46,903 bases of DNA from Acidobacteriota bacterium (GCA_022562935.1 JADFOI010000010.1:1-46903); one strand, 5' to 3'; shown: positions 27,549 through 38,097, counted from the first letter of the stretch. The notes: generated by a model not told the origin, from the sequence alone. Numbers and translations: made by a program.

Positions 27549-28442
27549 ATGAGCTTTTCTGTGGATCAAGTCAAGCACCTCTACGATTTTCAATCCCACT
27601 ACCTCAACCGCCGGGGGTATCAATATCATTACCTGGATGAAGGGCAGGGTGCGCCTCTGGTGATGCTTCACGGAAATCCCAGTTGGTCCTTCATGTATCG
27701 GGAGCTGGTTCGAGCTTTTCGAGATACCCACCGTACCGTGGTGCCCGATCACATGGGTTGCGGACTTTCCGACAAGCCTCCCAGTGGGGCATATCACTAT
27801 ACGCTGGAGGAGCGGGTCGCTGATCTGGAAGCACTGATGGATGAAAGGGGCATCCACTCCAACATCACCCTGATCATGCACGATTGGGGCGGTGCCATCG
27901 GAATGACCTATGCCGCCCGTCACCCCTCCAGGATTGGAAGGCTTATCGTCCTCAACACAGCGGCCTTTCTTCTGCCTCCGGGAAAGTCTCTTCATTGGTC
28001 CCTTTCCCTGTGTAGAAACTCCCGGGTGGTCCAGTTCTTCATCCTTAGATTCAACGCCTTTGCGCGAATGGCCGGGTATTGGGGTTGCCGGCAGCCGATG
28101 CCCAGAGAGATTCGCCGTGCCTATCGGGCTCCTTATGACTCCTGGCAGAACAGGATCGCCACGCTGCGCTTTGTCCAGGACATTCCCCTTACTTCTACGG
28201 ATCATTCCTATGGGCTGCTGCAGCAAACCCAGGAAAATCTCTATCGGTTCCGGCAAACACCGATGCTGATTTGCTGGGGAGAACGGGATTTCATCTTCGA
28301 CGGTGACTTTCTCAGGGAGTGGATCAGGCGTTTTCCCAAGGCCCAGGTCCATCGGTTTCCAGGGGCGGGACACTATGTTTTGGAAGAACTGCCCGCGACT
28401 ATCGTCCCGTTGATCCGCGATTTTCTGGCAACTCACTCATGA
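27549..28442 (+). CDS. oleB: OleB-like alpha/beta hydrolase (haloalkane dehalogenase superfamily; beta-lactone decarboxylase)
   Basis: LVMLHGNPSWSFMYRELVRAFRDTHRTVVPDHMGCGLSDKP; MHDWGGAIGMTYAARHP. Confidence 0.85.
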   Translation: MSFSVDQVKHLYDFQSHYLNRRGYQYHYLDEGQGAPLVMLHGNPSWSFMYRELVRAFRDTHRTVVPDHMGCGLSDKPPSGAYHYTLEERVADLEALMDERGIHSNITLIMHDWGGAIGMTYAARHPSRIGRLIVLNTAAFLLPPGKSLHWSLSLCRNSRVVQFFILRFNAFARMAGYWGCRQPMPREIRRAYRAPYDSWQNRIATLRFVQDIPLTSTDHSYGLLQQTQENLYRFRQTPMLICWGERDFIFDGDFLREWIRRFPKAQVHRFPGAGHYVLEELPATIVPLIRDFLATHS

Positions 28443-30064
28443 GCAGCCCCACCAATTTCGCCGCCCATCTTTCTATCCTGTCCATCCAGCGGCCCTCCCA
28501 GCCGGCTCTTCTCTCCCGGCACGGCGTTCTCACCTTTCGTGAACTGGAGGAAAGGAGCAACTGTTGTGCGCAAGGGCTCAAAGAGATCGGAATTCAACGG
28601 GGTACGCGCACCGTGTTGATGGTCACTCCAGGTGTCGAGTTTCTGGTTTTGAGCTTTGCCCTCATCAAAATCAATGCGGTGCTTGTTTTGGTGGATCCCG
28701 GCATGGGATGGCAGAACCTCAAGAAGAGTTTGGAACAGGCAAAGCCTGAAGCGTTTGTGGGTACCCCTTTGGCCCAGATGGCCCGCATCTTTTTTGGGTG
28801 GGGCCGAGGCAGCGTGAAGACTTTTCTTACCGTGGGGAGATTCCGACCCTGCAGCGGGTATTCCTTCACTCAGGTGATGCATTTGGGTGCTGGTGGCGGG
28901 GAATTTGCTGCTGAGCCTTCAGAAAGTGATGATCTGGCTGCCATTGTGTTTACCTCAGGCAGCACCGGCAGACCGAAAGGAGTCGTTTATACCCATGGGA
29001 TGTTCTCCTCCCAGGCGGCCCTTATGCGAGATTCCTTCCAGATCGAAGCCGGTGAGGTGGACCTGGCTACTTTTCCGCTCTTTGCCCTTTTCGATCCGGC
29101 GCTACAGATGACCACGGTGTTCCCCGAGATGGATTTTACCCGGCCAGGTCAAGTCGATCCCTTGAAGATCATTTCTCCTATCCAGGAATATAAAGTCACC
29201 CATATGTTTGGGTCCCCGGCTCTACTGGACCGAGTTTCTCGTTACGGAAAAGGTCGGGGAATCAAGCTCCCCACACTGCGGCGCGTTCTCTCGGCCGGGG
29301 CGCCGGTGCCGGCCAAGGTTCTTGAGCGCTTCGCCACTTTGCTGGATCCGGATGCGGAGATTCACACTCCCTATGGAGCTACGGAAGCGTTGCCGGTGTG
29401 CTCGATCACGAGTCGTGAGTTATCCAGCCAGGTCGACAACCGACCCGGCCGGGGGGTTTGTGTCGGGCCTCCCCTTGCGGGAATCCATTTGGCTGTCATT
29501 AGAATCGATGACGGACCCATCCCTCTCTGGTCCGAGGACCTTCGGGTGCCGGCGGGTGAAATCGGGGAACTGGTGGTGTGGGGCCCGAATGTTTCCACCG
29601 AGTATTTCGGCATACCGGAGGCCAATGACCTGGCCAAAATTCAGAGCCCCGAAGGAATTCGCCACCGGATGGGTGACCTGGGCTATAGGGACGAGGAGGG
29701 CCGAGTCTGGTTCTGTGGCCGCAAGTCCCAGCGGGTGATTACTCCACAGGGAACGCTGTTTACGGTAGCCTGTGAAGGCATTTTCAATGAGCACCCAAAG
29801 GTTTATCGAAGCGCGCTAGTGGGGGTGGGAGAGCCGCCCCAACAGAAACCCGTGCTGTGTGTGGAATTGGAAAATGATGGGAAGAAAAAAGACAAAGGAT
29901 CACCACAGCTCAGGAAGGAGATTTTGGAACTGGGGGCCCACGATGCCCAGACCAAGCAAATCCGGACACTCCTGTTTCATCCCTCCTTCCCGGTTGATGT
30001 GAGGCACAACGCCAAGATTTTTCGCGAGCAACTGGCTCGTTGGGCTAGCAAGAAGGTTTCATGA
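28439..30064 (+). CDS. oleC: OleC-like AMP-binding beta-lactone synthetase
   Basis: FTSGSTGRPKGVVYTHGMFSSQ; LFALFDPALQMTTVFPEMDFTRPG; TPYGATEALPV; ATG overlaps oleB stop. Confidence 0.87.
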   Translation: MSSPTNFAAHLSILSIQRPSQPALLSRHGVLTFRELEERSNCCAQGLKEIGIQRGTRTVLMVTPGVEFLVLSFALIKINAVLVLVDPGMGWQNLKKSLEQAKPEAFVGTPLAQMARIFFGWGRGSVKTFLTVGRFRPCSGYSFTQVMHLGAGGGEFAAEPSESDDLAAIVFTSGSTGRPKGVVYTHGMFSSQAALMRDSFQIEAGEVDLATFPLFALFDPALQMTTVFPEMDFTRPGQVDPLKIISPIQEYKVTHMFGSPALLDRVSRYGKGRGIKLPTLRRVLSAGAPVPAKVLERFATLLDPDAEIHTPYGATEALPVCSITSRELSSQVDNRPGRGVCVGPPLAGIHLAVIRIDDGPIPLWSEDLRVPAGEIGELVVWGPNVSTEYFGIPEANDLAKIQSPEGIRHRMGDLGYRDEEGRVWFCGRKSQRVITPQGTLFTVACEGIFNEHPKVYRSALVGVGEPPQQKPVLCVELENDGKKKDKGSPQLRKEILELGAHDAQTKQIRTLLFHPSFPVDVRHNAKIFREQLARWASKKVS

Positions 30065-31059
30065 AAGCACTGGTGACGGGTGGAGGTGGCTTTCTGGGGG
30101 GAGTCATCGTGCAGCAATTGCTCGAGCAGGGCTACGCAGTGCGGAGTTTCTCCCGGGGAAGCTACCCTCTGCTTGAGGCCCTGGGTGTGGAGATCTCTCG
30201 AGGAAATCTGGCTGAGGCGGAAGCCGTCCAGGAAGCCTGCCAGGATTGTCAGATTGTTTTTCATGTCGCGGCCAAAGCGGGAATCTGGGGGAATAAGGAT
30301 GCCTACTATCGGACGAACGTCACCGGTACGGATAACGTCATCTCCGCCTGCAGGGCTTTGGGGATTTCACGGTTGGTCTATACCAGTACGCCGAGTGTGG
30401 TCTTTGACGGACGGAACCTGGACGGAGTGGATGAGCGGGTACCCTATGCTTCCGACTACAAGTCGGCTTACCCGGCCACCAAGGCTACTGCCGAACGGAT
30501 GATTCTGGCTGCCAATGATGAACGGCTGGCCACCGTAGCACTGCGGCCCCATCTCATCTGGGGGCCTGGGGATACCCATCTGGTTCCCGGCATCCTGGCG
30601 CGAGGACGGGCCGGCAGGCTGCGCAGAATCGGGAAGGTCTCCAATCTGGTCGACTTTACCTATGTTGAGGATGCAGCCCAGGCCCATCTTTTAGCGGCTG
30701 CTCGCCTTTCACCCGGTTCACCGATTGCGGGAAGGGTATTTTTCATTTCACAGGATGAGCCGGTTCCTCTTTGGGACTTTGTCAATCGTATCCTGGAGGC
30801 AGCCGGCCTTCCCCCTGTGACCGGGACGGTCTCTCCCCGTTTGGCCTATGCGGTCGGCTGGCTGTGCGAGGTCCTCTATGGGAGACTGGGACTCAAGGGC
30901 GAGCCTCCCATGACACGCTTTCTGGCCGAGGAACTGGCCACCAGCCACTGGTTTGACATCAGTGCTGCCCGGCAGGAACTGAGTTACCAACCCAAGGTCA
31001 GCGTCGAAGAGGGGCTCGAACGGCTCAAAGCCTGGCTGGATGCCGAGGGTCAGTCCTAA
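30061..31059 (+). CDS. oleD: OleD-like NAD(P)-dependent reductase (3-beta-HSD/epimerase family)
   Basis: KALVTGGGGFLGGVIVQQLLEQGYAVRSFSRG; FHVAAKAGIWG; YASDYKSAYPATKATAERMIL; ATGA overlap with oleC. Confidence 0.87.
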   Translation: MKALVTGGGGFLGGVIVQQLLEQGYAVRSFSRGSYPLLEALGVEISRGNLAEAEAVQEACQDCQIVFHVAAKAGIWGNKDAYYRTNVTGTDNVISACRALGISRLVYTSTPSVVFDGRNLDGVDERVPYASDYKSAYPATKATAERMILAANDERLATVALRPHLIWGPGDTHLVPGILARGRAGRLRRIGKVSNLVDFTYVEDAAQAHLLAAARLSPGSPIAGRVFFISQDEPVPLWDFVNRILEAAGLPPVTGTVSPRLAYAVGWLCEVLYGRLGLKGEPPMTRFLAEELATSHWFDISAARQELSYQPKVSVEEGLERLKAWLDAEGQS

Positions 31060-32822
31060 TCCAAATAGGAAGTACGGGCCGGATATCGATAATATTCTAC
31101 TTTTTGATCGGGATCCTGATTGGGATTAACGTAGACCAGCTTGCCGCCCGTGATGGTCATGAGCACCGGAATGTCTTTGATCTCCATGGGATCAACGGTC
31201 AAAAGATTTTTGCCCAGGACGACCAGGTCAGCAAACTTCCCAGCCTCAATGGAACCCTTCACATCATCTTCAAAGAAGGTCCAGGCTGAGGTGATGGTCA
31301 CAGCTCGAATGGCCTCCTCCAGAGTCAACCTCTCCTTCGGCTGATACACCTTCTTTGATTTACGTACCCGGTTGACCGCCTCCCAGATGGTAAAGAGCGG
31401 ACCGACCGGGGCCTGGTCGCTGCTTAAGATCACCGGGATGCCGGCATCTCGATAGGTGGCCACCGGCCTGGAACCCAGATGGGGCCGGCTGGGATCGACA
31501 CTCTCCCTCTCCTCAGCGTCATCGGGCAGGTGGTAGATGCGGTTCACCTGCAGATCAGCAATAATGCCCAACCGTTTCATGGTATCGATATTCTCCTGGG
31601 TTGGGTAAGGGATATGGGTGAAGACATGCCGGGCATCTTCTCGAGGATAGAGCCGGTAGGCTTCTTCCAGAGCCGCGCTCACATAGTCGAAAGTCTCTGG
31701 AGTGGTGATGTGCACATAGAGTTGCCATCCCGCTTTGTGGCCCTCGATGAGGACCTTTGTTCCTTTTTCCTCCGGTACGATGTAGTGCTTGGCGCCGGGG
31801 TAAAACTTATCCATGCTCAGCTTGAAGGTACCCACCCGGAAGAAATCGTTTTTAAAGGGTGGTTCAAAGAGAAGACCTCGGATCAGTTCAAGACACGCTT
31901 CAGTGGAGAGGGCCCGAACAGGAATTCGGATCATTAAATTGACCCGAGCAGGCAAGCCTTCCTTGCGATTGGCCACCCGTTGAAAGGCGTGTTGAATGGG
32001 TTGATTGTTGCTGGCCATGGCCGGATCCGAAAAGCTGGTGATCCCATAGGGGATAACATCGGCCTCAAGGGATCGAGCAATATTCTCCTCTAGAATGTCT
32101 GTCGACCAGACTCCTAACGGCTCCCGCAGCAAATGGGCAGCAGAACGTCCCTTCATGACTCCCGTGGGGTTTCCCCTTCCATCAATCTCAAACTCACCCA
32201 TCAACCCACTTTTGTAAGGCTGGGGAGTCCGCCGATTGATGTTGGCCTGGGCCAGGCCAAGGCTGTTGGTGACGTACACGCCATCGGCCGCGAAGGTCAC
32301 AATGACCGGGTTGTCGGGAGAAACCGGGTCCAAGTCATTCTTGTTGGGCCAGCGCTTTTCCTTAATTTGAATGGTCATGCCCGGGCCAAAGGGAATCCAC
32401 ACCAGCTCGCCGGGCGAGGCTGCTTCCACCTCTCGACGGACAATGTCCACAATCTCACCAATGGAACCAGCCTCACCCAGTTCCCGGATGGCAGGATTGG
32501 GAGCCTCCCCAACCGGCCAGGCCAGGTGAAGATGAGAGTCATTGAAGCCGGGTAAAACGGTTTTCCCTTCAAGATCCATTCTCTCGGTACTGGAACCGGC
32601 CAGGGCCAGAACCTCACTATTTGATCCCACCGCAACGATGAGCCCATCTTTGATGGCCACCGCCTCAGCAATGGAAAAGTCCTCATCCACGGTGACGATC
32701 GTTCCGTTGTGCAGTACCCTATCGGGCGCCAAAACATCGGGCACATTCGATGAACAGCTGCTCAATACGAAAAGGCCCAGAAGGACGAATAAACGGCTGA
32801 CCGTTACTTGTGCAAATTTCAT
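31056..32822 (-). CDS. Amidohydrolase-family (YtcJ-like) lipoprotein
   Basis: VLPGFNDSHLHLAWP; LFVLSSCSS lipobox; VILSSDQAPVGPLFTIWEAVNR; KFADLVVLGKNLLTVDP. Confidence 0.9.
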   Translation of the reverse strand: MKFAQVTVSRLFVLLGLFVLSSCSSNVPDVLAPDRVLHNGTIVTVDEDFSIAEAVAIKDGLIVAVGSNSEVLALAGSSTERMDLEGKTVLPGFNDSHLHLAWPVGEAPNPAIRELGEAGSIGEIVDIVRREVEAASPGELVWIPFGPGMTIQIKEKRWPNKNDLDPVSPDNPVIVTFAADGVYVTNSLGLAQANINRRTPQPYKSGLMGEFEIDGRGNPTGVMKGRSAAHLLREPLGVWSTDILEENIARSLEADVIPYGITSFSDPAMASNNQPIQHAFQRVANRKEGLPARVNLMIRIPVRALSTEACLELIRGLLFEPPFKNDFFRVGTFKLSMDKFYPGAKHYIVPEEKGTKVLIEGHKAGWQLYVHITTPETFDYVSAALEEAYRLYPREDARHVFTHIPYPTQENIDTMKRLGIIADLQVNRIYHLPDDAEERESVDPSRPHLGSRPVATYRDAGIPVILSSDQAPVGPLFTIWEAVNRVRKSKKVYQPKERLTLEEAIRAVTITSAWTFFEDDVKGSIEAGKFADLVVLGKNLLTVDPMEIKDIPVLMTITGGKLVYVNPNQDPDQKVEYYRYPARTSYLD

Positions 32823-33165
32823 GACTCCTCCCCCACAATCAATAACTCACCCGGCACCAGAGCGACCTACCAACCCTCTGAGACTCTTCAAAACAGAATC
32901 TTGAGAGCCAGCTGAATCTGCCGCGAGGTTGTGGTGGTTTGGGTGATGATGCCTGAGCTGGGATACTCACTCTCACGTTCAGCAAAGCATAGCACAACCC
33001 CAAAAGTGAAAAAACCACTTTTCGTGACAAGGAATATGGAATTTTCCACAACGGAAGTCGGTCTGCTGGGTTCTCGTTAAGGGAGCAAGTTATTCTTGAA
33101 ACAAAGGGTTATGAGCCGCGTAGGTGAAAAAGGGATAGGTTCCCATAGATCCAGGGAGGTTCAAC

Positions 33166-33726
33166 ATGTTAGTCATCGTGAAAAAAATGCTTCTGTTTTT
33201 GACTGTGGCAGTCTTTGTGAATCTGGCTTTAGCTATTCCGGCCCAGGAAGCTGAGCCAACAGACTTTTCCGGTACCTGGAAATTGAACCCGGAGAACAGT
33301 GATGCCATGCCTGGGATGGGCCGCGGCGGCATGGGCGGAGGCCGTAGAGGCGGAGGCGGCAGAGGAGGAGGCGAGGGCAGCCAGAGGCGAGAGATGACCA
33401 TGGTCGTTTCTCAGGAGGGCAATGTGGTCAAAATTGCTCGAGAAGGGGGACCGCAGGGTGGGCAGATGGAAATGGCCCTCATACCGGGCGAAGGTCCTCA
33501 GGAAGTCTCTATAGGAGGCGGAACCGCCACCGTTCAAGCATGGTGGGAAGGAAGGGAACTAGTGGTTCAGCAAATCCAGGAACGCCAAACCCCCCGTGGC
33601 AGCATGACCATCGAACAACAGCAAATCTGGTCACTCTCTGAAGATGGGAATACTCTCACTCAGCGGGTCAAACTGAAAACGCCCAGAGGCGATTTTGATA
33701 TGAATCTAGTCTTTGACCGGCAATAA
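33166..33726 (+). CDS. Hypothetical secreted protein with Gly/Arg-rich tract
   Basis: Signal peptide, DFSGTWKLNPENSDAMPGMGRGGMGGGRRGGGGRGGGEGSQRREM. Confidence 0.8.
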   Translation: MLVIVKKMLLFLTVAVFVNLALAIPAQEAEPTDFSGTWKLNPENSDAMPGMGRGGMGGGRRGGGGRGGGEGSQRREMTMVVSQEGNVVKIAREGGPQGGQMEMALIPGEGPQEVSIGGGTATVQAWWEGRELVVQQIQERQTPRGSMTIEQQQIWSLSEDGNTLTQRVKLKTPRGDFDMNLVFDRQ

Positions 33727-33755
33727 CCTGTAACGGCTGCCCGCAGGTATCTTGT

Positions 33756-33783
33756 GTAGGGGCGCACAGCCGTGCGCCCCTAC
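33756..33783. terminator. Perfect 12-bp stem hairpin between convergent genes
   Basis: GTAGGGGCGCAC-AGCC-GTGCGCCCCTAC. Confidence 0.65.
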
Positions 33784-33793
33784 GAAAAAAGAT

Positions 33794-35218
33794 TCAGATA
33801 ATTCTTTCTTCAGGAATGGTCATTTCCTCGTCACACTCCGGGCCGCGTCGCAGCGAGGGTCTTTCCTTTGTCTTCCAGCTGTCCTTCTCCTGGGCCTTGC
33901 TGAGCCGCTCTTTGATTTGACGAAAAGCCGTGGAGTCGATAATGAGATCTCTCTTGGGAGGCAGATACTCGATTTCGCTAAAGGTACTCACGATGCGCTC
34001 GAAGAAGGGGGGATGTGTTCTAAAGAAGCTGGCTGATTGGACATAGCCCTTTTCGCTGGCCATCTTATCGAAAAAACTGACAAATCCTTTCGGATCGTAG
34101 CCGGCGTTCCAGGCGTATTGGGCCCCCAGCTGATCCGCTTCCTCCTCATAGTCGCGGCTCACTCCCAGCAGGGTCAGATTCAAGACCATACCCAGACCGA
34201 AAAAGCCGTACTGCAAGGCGTAATAGGCCCCAACTCCAACCACACCTCCGGTAAAAATCATGGCCGCTACCTGTGCAGCCTGGAAGAAGATGTTGGCGAT
34301 GGTGGCCTTTTTCATCAGCCGGGCTCCATGGCGCGCTGTCACATGAGCAATCTCATGGGCAATGACGCCTGCCAACTCGGATTCCGTCTCCGCTTTGGCA
34401 ATCAGGCCGGTATTCACGAACAGGAAGCCGCCGGGCATGGCGAATGCATTGATCTCGTCACTGTCCAGTACCGTCAGACGCAGAGGAACCTGCAGATCGG
34501 AATGGTCGGCAATTCTCTTAGCCAACTGGCTGACGTAAGCAGTCAACTCCTCATCCTCCAGCTCGGGGGGCATCATCCTGGACGCTCGCATCTCGCGAAT
34601 TGCTTCTTCGCCTGTTTTGATGTCCTTTTCCTGTCCCTCCTTCAGCACTCGGATGCCGATGTCCTCCACATCCCCAAACCGGCGTTGGCGAGCCTCTCCT
34701 GACTCCAAAGCCAATAGGATCTCTGCCTTTTGGGCGGGCCACTTCTCGATAAGATCCACCTTGGCTTGTTTGTTGTCATAGATAACGGGAAGCCCGTGTT
34801 CACGCTCTGCCTTTTTGGCGTTCTGGGCTTGTTCAAGGGGGAGGATCTGGCAATGGAGCTCACTCCTTTTCAGCGTCATTTCCGAGGTGTCCCGGGACCT
34901 GTTCTTGTTGAGCTCATCCAGCTGCTTTCGCAATTCCTTGACCTGCTGCTTCAACTTCTTTTCTTCCCGCTCCAGCCTCTTCTTTTCCGCTTTTTCTTCC
35001 TTTTTGAGGTCCTTCCGGAACGCATCCAGTTCTTTTTTGGAGAATTGCAACTCCTCTGCCTGTTCGAGAAGGACCAGATAAGGCTCCTGGACCAGATCCG
35101 TCAAGGGCGGAACAGTCGCCGTATTGGCGGGCCAGGAGGCCCAAAGGTTGGTCCAAACGAGAAGCCCAGAGAGTCCTACAGCGAAAATTTTCCTTCGATT
35201 AGAGTTTGTCTCTCGCAT
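33794..35218 (-). CDS. M48-family zinc metalloprotease with coiled-coil N-terminal region
   Basis: [20 protein letters not shown] (HExxH); [35 protein letters not shown]. Confidence 0.9.
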   Translation of the reverse strand: MRETNSNRRKIFAVGLSGLLVWTNLWASWPANTATVPPLTDLVQEPYLVLLEQAEELQFSKKELDAFRKDLKKEEKAEKKRLEREEKKLKQQVKELRKQLDELNKNRSRDTSEMTLKRSELHCQILPLEQAQNAKKAEREHGLPVIYDNKQAKVDLIEKWPAQKAEILLALESGEARQRRFGDVEDIGIRVLKEGQEKDIKTGEEAIREMRASRMMPPELEDEELTAYVSQLAKRIADHSDLQVPLRLTVLDSDEINAFAMPGGFLFVNTGLIAKAETESELAGVIAHEIAHVTARHGARLMKKATIANIFFQAAQVAAMIFTGGVVGVGAYYALQYGFFGLGMVLNLTLLGVSRDYEEEADQLGAQYAWNAGYDPKGFVSFFDKMASEKGYVQSASFFRTHPPFFERIVSTFSEIEYLPPKRDLIIDSTAFRQIKERLSKAQEKDSWKTKERPSLRRGPECDEEMTIPEERII

Positions 35219-35248
35219 CGTCCAATTTCCTCTCTACACTTGAAGGAA

Positions 35249-35746
35249 CTAACATTCGCCCGTTCGAGAAGAACCGTTCCGACTCCTACGGAAACCTCGC
35301 CGAAAGCCTCGGCGCGAATGCCGGTTGGATTTGAACTCCTCCAGTGCTGTCAACTGTTCGGGTGTCAGGATTAATTGAAATTGTTGGCGGAAACTCTGCC
35401 GAGTGGTGCGGATATCCTCGCCCACACTGTGGCCCGAGAGGACGGCGTTTCCAACATCTGTCGGGTCAGGAGCCTGCAATTCCAACAGGGTCCTGAGCTG
35501 TTTACGGTATTCTCTTTGTTCCTCCTGAAGGAAGCCAAGGGTTGTCTTCGCTTCTTCTCTCAGCTGGTTAATCTGCTCCAGCTGCCCAGGATCGGTGATT
35601 CCCAGATGTTCCAAAACCCTCTTTGGCGGGACCAGGAAACCGCCTGCGCGACCGCCAAAGTCTTGGGCTGCTGCCAGACCAGAACTCAGAAACGCTGCTG
35701 CCAGCAGCAGGATAACGTTCATGGGCCTTGCTGTTCTTCTTTTCAT
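35249..35746 (-). CDS. CpxP/Spy-like periplasmic protein
   Basis: Signal peptide, helical LEQINQLREEAKTTLGFLQEEQREYRKQLRTLLELQ ... LTPEQLTALEEFKSNRHSR; divergent from cpxRA. Confidence 0.6.
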   Translation of the reverse strand: MKRRTARPMNVILLLAAAFLSSGLAAAQDFGGRAGGFLVPPKRVLEHLGITDPGQLEQINQLREEAKTTLGFLQEEQREYRKQLRTLLELQAPDPTDVGNAVLSGHSVGEDIRTTRQSFRQQFQLILTPEQLTALEEFKSNRHSRRGFRRGFRRSRNGSSRTGEC

Positions 35747-35873
35747 GTTGAGTCCTCCATTTCCAGTTTACTTCTTCGCTCGCATCTTGTGTTGTCGCCC
35801 GATGCGCTCACATCGAACATTTACTAAGACGAACAACTGACAGAAATGTGTGTCAAGAGTTGGTAATCCTTTC

Positions 35874-35888
35874 GTAAAGGTTTGTAAA
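35874..35888 (+). promoter_or_regulatory. CpxR box
   Basis: GTAAA-GGTTT-GTAAA, exact GTAAA-N5-GTAAA; additional GTAAT at 35863-35867. Confidence 0.6.
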
Positions 35889-35953
35889 GTTGAAGTCCTC
35901 TGAATTGACACTTTTATACGTAAGGTGCAAAAGGTTGGCGTAAAATAAGGCGG

Positions 35954-36697
35954 ATGACGGCAAAACCGATGAACTCAAGAGAACCCGAGGAATCCGTCCT
36001 GATTATCGATGACGATGTCGAATTGTGCGAGTTGGTCACCGAATACCTGGAAACGGAGGGCTTCGGTGTGGAGGTGATCCACGATGGTACAGATGCTGTA
36101 GAGAGAGCGGTCTCCGGATCCTACAGGCTGATCATCCTGGATGTCATGTTGCCGGGAGTAAACGGGTTTGAGGTTTTGCGCCGAATTCGCTCCCAATCCC
36201 AGATTCCTGTGCTCATGTTGACGGCTCGCGGTGAGGAGGTGGATCGAATCGTCGGTCTGGAAGTGGGGGCCGATGATTACCTGCCCAAGCCCTTTAATCC
36301 ACGCGAACTGGTGGCGCGGATTCGTGCCATATTACGACGCACCCATTCGGATGGCTCCCAAGCGACGCCTCCTCAACCGAAAAGCCTTTCTCTAGGGGAC
36401 ATCGACCTGGATACCGGCACCCGGATGGTCCACCGAGCAGGGCAGGCTTTGGAATTAACCACGGTGGAGTTCGAACTTCTGGAGGTATTCTTGCGGGCGC
36501 CTGGATCGGTCATGAAGCGAGAGGAACTGGTGGAGCGGGTTTTGGGCCGCAGCTTCTCTCCCTTTGACCGCAGCATCGACATGCACGTGAGCAACTTGCG
36601 CAAGAAATTGGGCCCGAACAAGGACGGAAGTGAACGCATCAAGTCGATCCGAAGTGTCGGCTACCTGTATTCTTTTGACCCGTCAGATAAGGGTTAA
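35954..36697 (+). CDS. cpxR: CpxR-like OmpR-family response regulator
   Basis: LILDVMLPGVNGFEVL; MLTARGEEVDRIVGLEVGADDYLPKPFNPRELVARIRAILRR; LGRSFSPFDRSIDMHVSNLRKKLGPNKDG. Confidence 0.88.
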   Translation: MTAKPMNSREPEESVLIIDDDVELCELVTEYLETEGFGVEVIHDGTDAVERAVSGSYRLIILDVMLPGVNGFEVLRRIRSQSQIPVLMLTARGEEVDRIVGLEVGADDYLPKPFNPRELVARIRAILRRTHSDGSQATPPQPKSLSLGDIDLDTGTRMVHRAGQALELTTVEFELLEVFLRAPGSVMKREELVERVLGRSFSPFDRSIDMHVSNLRKKLGPNKDGSERIKSIRSVGYLYSFDPSDKG

Positions 36698-36705
36698 ATC
36701 CTGGA

Positions 36706-38097
36706 ATGCAAAGCAGTCTTTTTCTCAAGATCTTCCTCTGGTTTTGGTTGGCCATGACTATGGTAGCAGGGGTGCTGGTGATCTCGGGTGAAATGACCCG
36801 TTCCTTCCCTCAAATTCCTACCTTTCGCGAATTCACCAGGAGAGCCATGTCCTTTGCCCGAAGGAGTACCCAAGTCCTTGAGCGCGGCGGCCTACCCGCG
36901 CTGGAGGAATACCTGGAGCAGTTGGAGCGAAGTTCCCGAATTCGCGTTGTTGTTTTTGATTCTCAAGGCCGGGAGATTTCCGGGCGCGCCGCTTCAGCCG
37001 GTGCCGGAGCTCTGGCAGCTCGCGCTCTGCGCAGCAGTCGAGTGGAGGTTCAACCCGAAGGAAGAATGCTGCTGGTGGCGCAAAGCGCTAGAGCTCCGGG
37101 AGGAGAAGGTTATACCGTGGTGGGCCAGATTCCTGGTCCTCGCATCGGTGGTGGTGCTCAACCTTTGGCACTGGCACTGAGGCTGCTGTTGGTGGTGATG
37201 ACGGGTGGAGTGGTTTGTTATGGGCTTGCCCGTTACCTGACCTCTCCCGTGGCTAGGTTGCAGAAGGCAACCCAGCAGTTGGCGGGAGGTGACCTTACCA
37301 CGCGGGTGGGGTCGGTTTTGGAAAAGCGGGGAGACGAATTTTCCGATCTGGGACACGACTTTGATCTCATGGCCGAGCGAATCGAAGGGTTGATCAACTC
37401 CCAGCGTCGTTTATTGAGTGACATTTCTCACGAATTACGTTCACCCCTGGCACGGCTGAATGTAGCCCTGGAGCTGGCCCGTCAGCGAGCGGGAGCAGAG
37501 GCCGGTGCCTCTCTGGATCGGATCGAACGTGAGGCGGGGCGAATGAACGAGTTGATCTCTCAGCTGCTGGGACTTGCTCGATTGGACGGCGACGCTGAAT
37601 CGAGACAAGAGGAAAGCATTCCCCTGGCAGACCTGGTGCAGGAGGTGGCAGCCGATGCTGATTATGAGGCCACCAGTCAGAATCGACGAGTGTCAGTCAT
37701 GGAAAGCGAAAATTGTATCGTCTCAGGCTCACCGGAACTTCTGCGCAGCGCTATCGAGAACATCGTCCGTAATGGTCTGCATTACACGGCTAAAGATACC
37801 CGGGTGGAAGTTCGCCTCTCCTGTTCACAGATCGATGATCAGGGGTATGCCGTGGTTGTGGTCCGAGACCACGGTCCAGGTGTTCCAGAGGGCTCTCTGA
37901 AGGAGCTCTTCCGCCCCTTCTACAGAGTGGAGGAAGCGCGTGACCGACTCTCGGGAGGAAGCGGTTTGGGGCTGGCTATTGCCGAGAGAATTATTCGTCT
38001 CCATGGAGGTACGGTGACGGCAACCAACGCTTCAGAGAAGGGCTTGCAGGTGGAAATCAGAATTCCCCTTAGGAAAGTACCCAATCCCAAATCTTAA
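36706..38097 (+). CDS. cpxA: CpxA-like sensor histidine kinase
   Basis: INSQRRLLSDISHELRSPLARLNVALELAR; SAIENIVRNGLHYTA; FRPFYRVEEARDRLSGGSGLGLAIAERII. Confidence 0.88.
   Translation: MQSSLFLKIFLWFWLAMTMVAGVLVISGEMTRSFPQIPTFREFTRRAMSFARRSTQVLERGGLPALEEYLEQLERSSRIRVVVFDSQGREISGRAASAGAGALAARALRSSRVEVQPEGRMLLVAQSARAPGGEGYTVVGQIPGPRIGGGAQPLALALRLLLVVMTGGVVCYGLARYLTSPVARLQKATQQLAGGDLTTRVGSVLEKRGDEFSDLGHDFDLMAERIEGLINSQRRLLSDISHELRSPLARLNVALELARQRAGAEAGASLDRIEREAGRMNELISQLLGLARLDGDAESRQEESIPLADLVQEVAADADYEATSQNRRVSVMESENCIVSGSPELLRSAIENIVRNGLHYTAKDTRVEVRLSCSQIDDQGYAVVVVRDHGPGVPEGSLKELFRPFYRVEEARDRLSGGSGLGLAIAERIIRLHGGTVTATNASEKGLQVEIRIPLRKVPNPKS

Noticed and set aside
27543-28436. 297-aa minus-strand ORF
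   Set aside because: Antisense to the well-supported oleB gene; no family signature.
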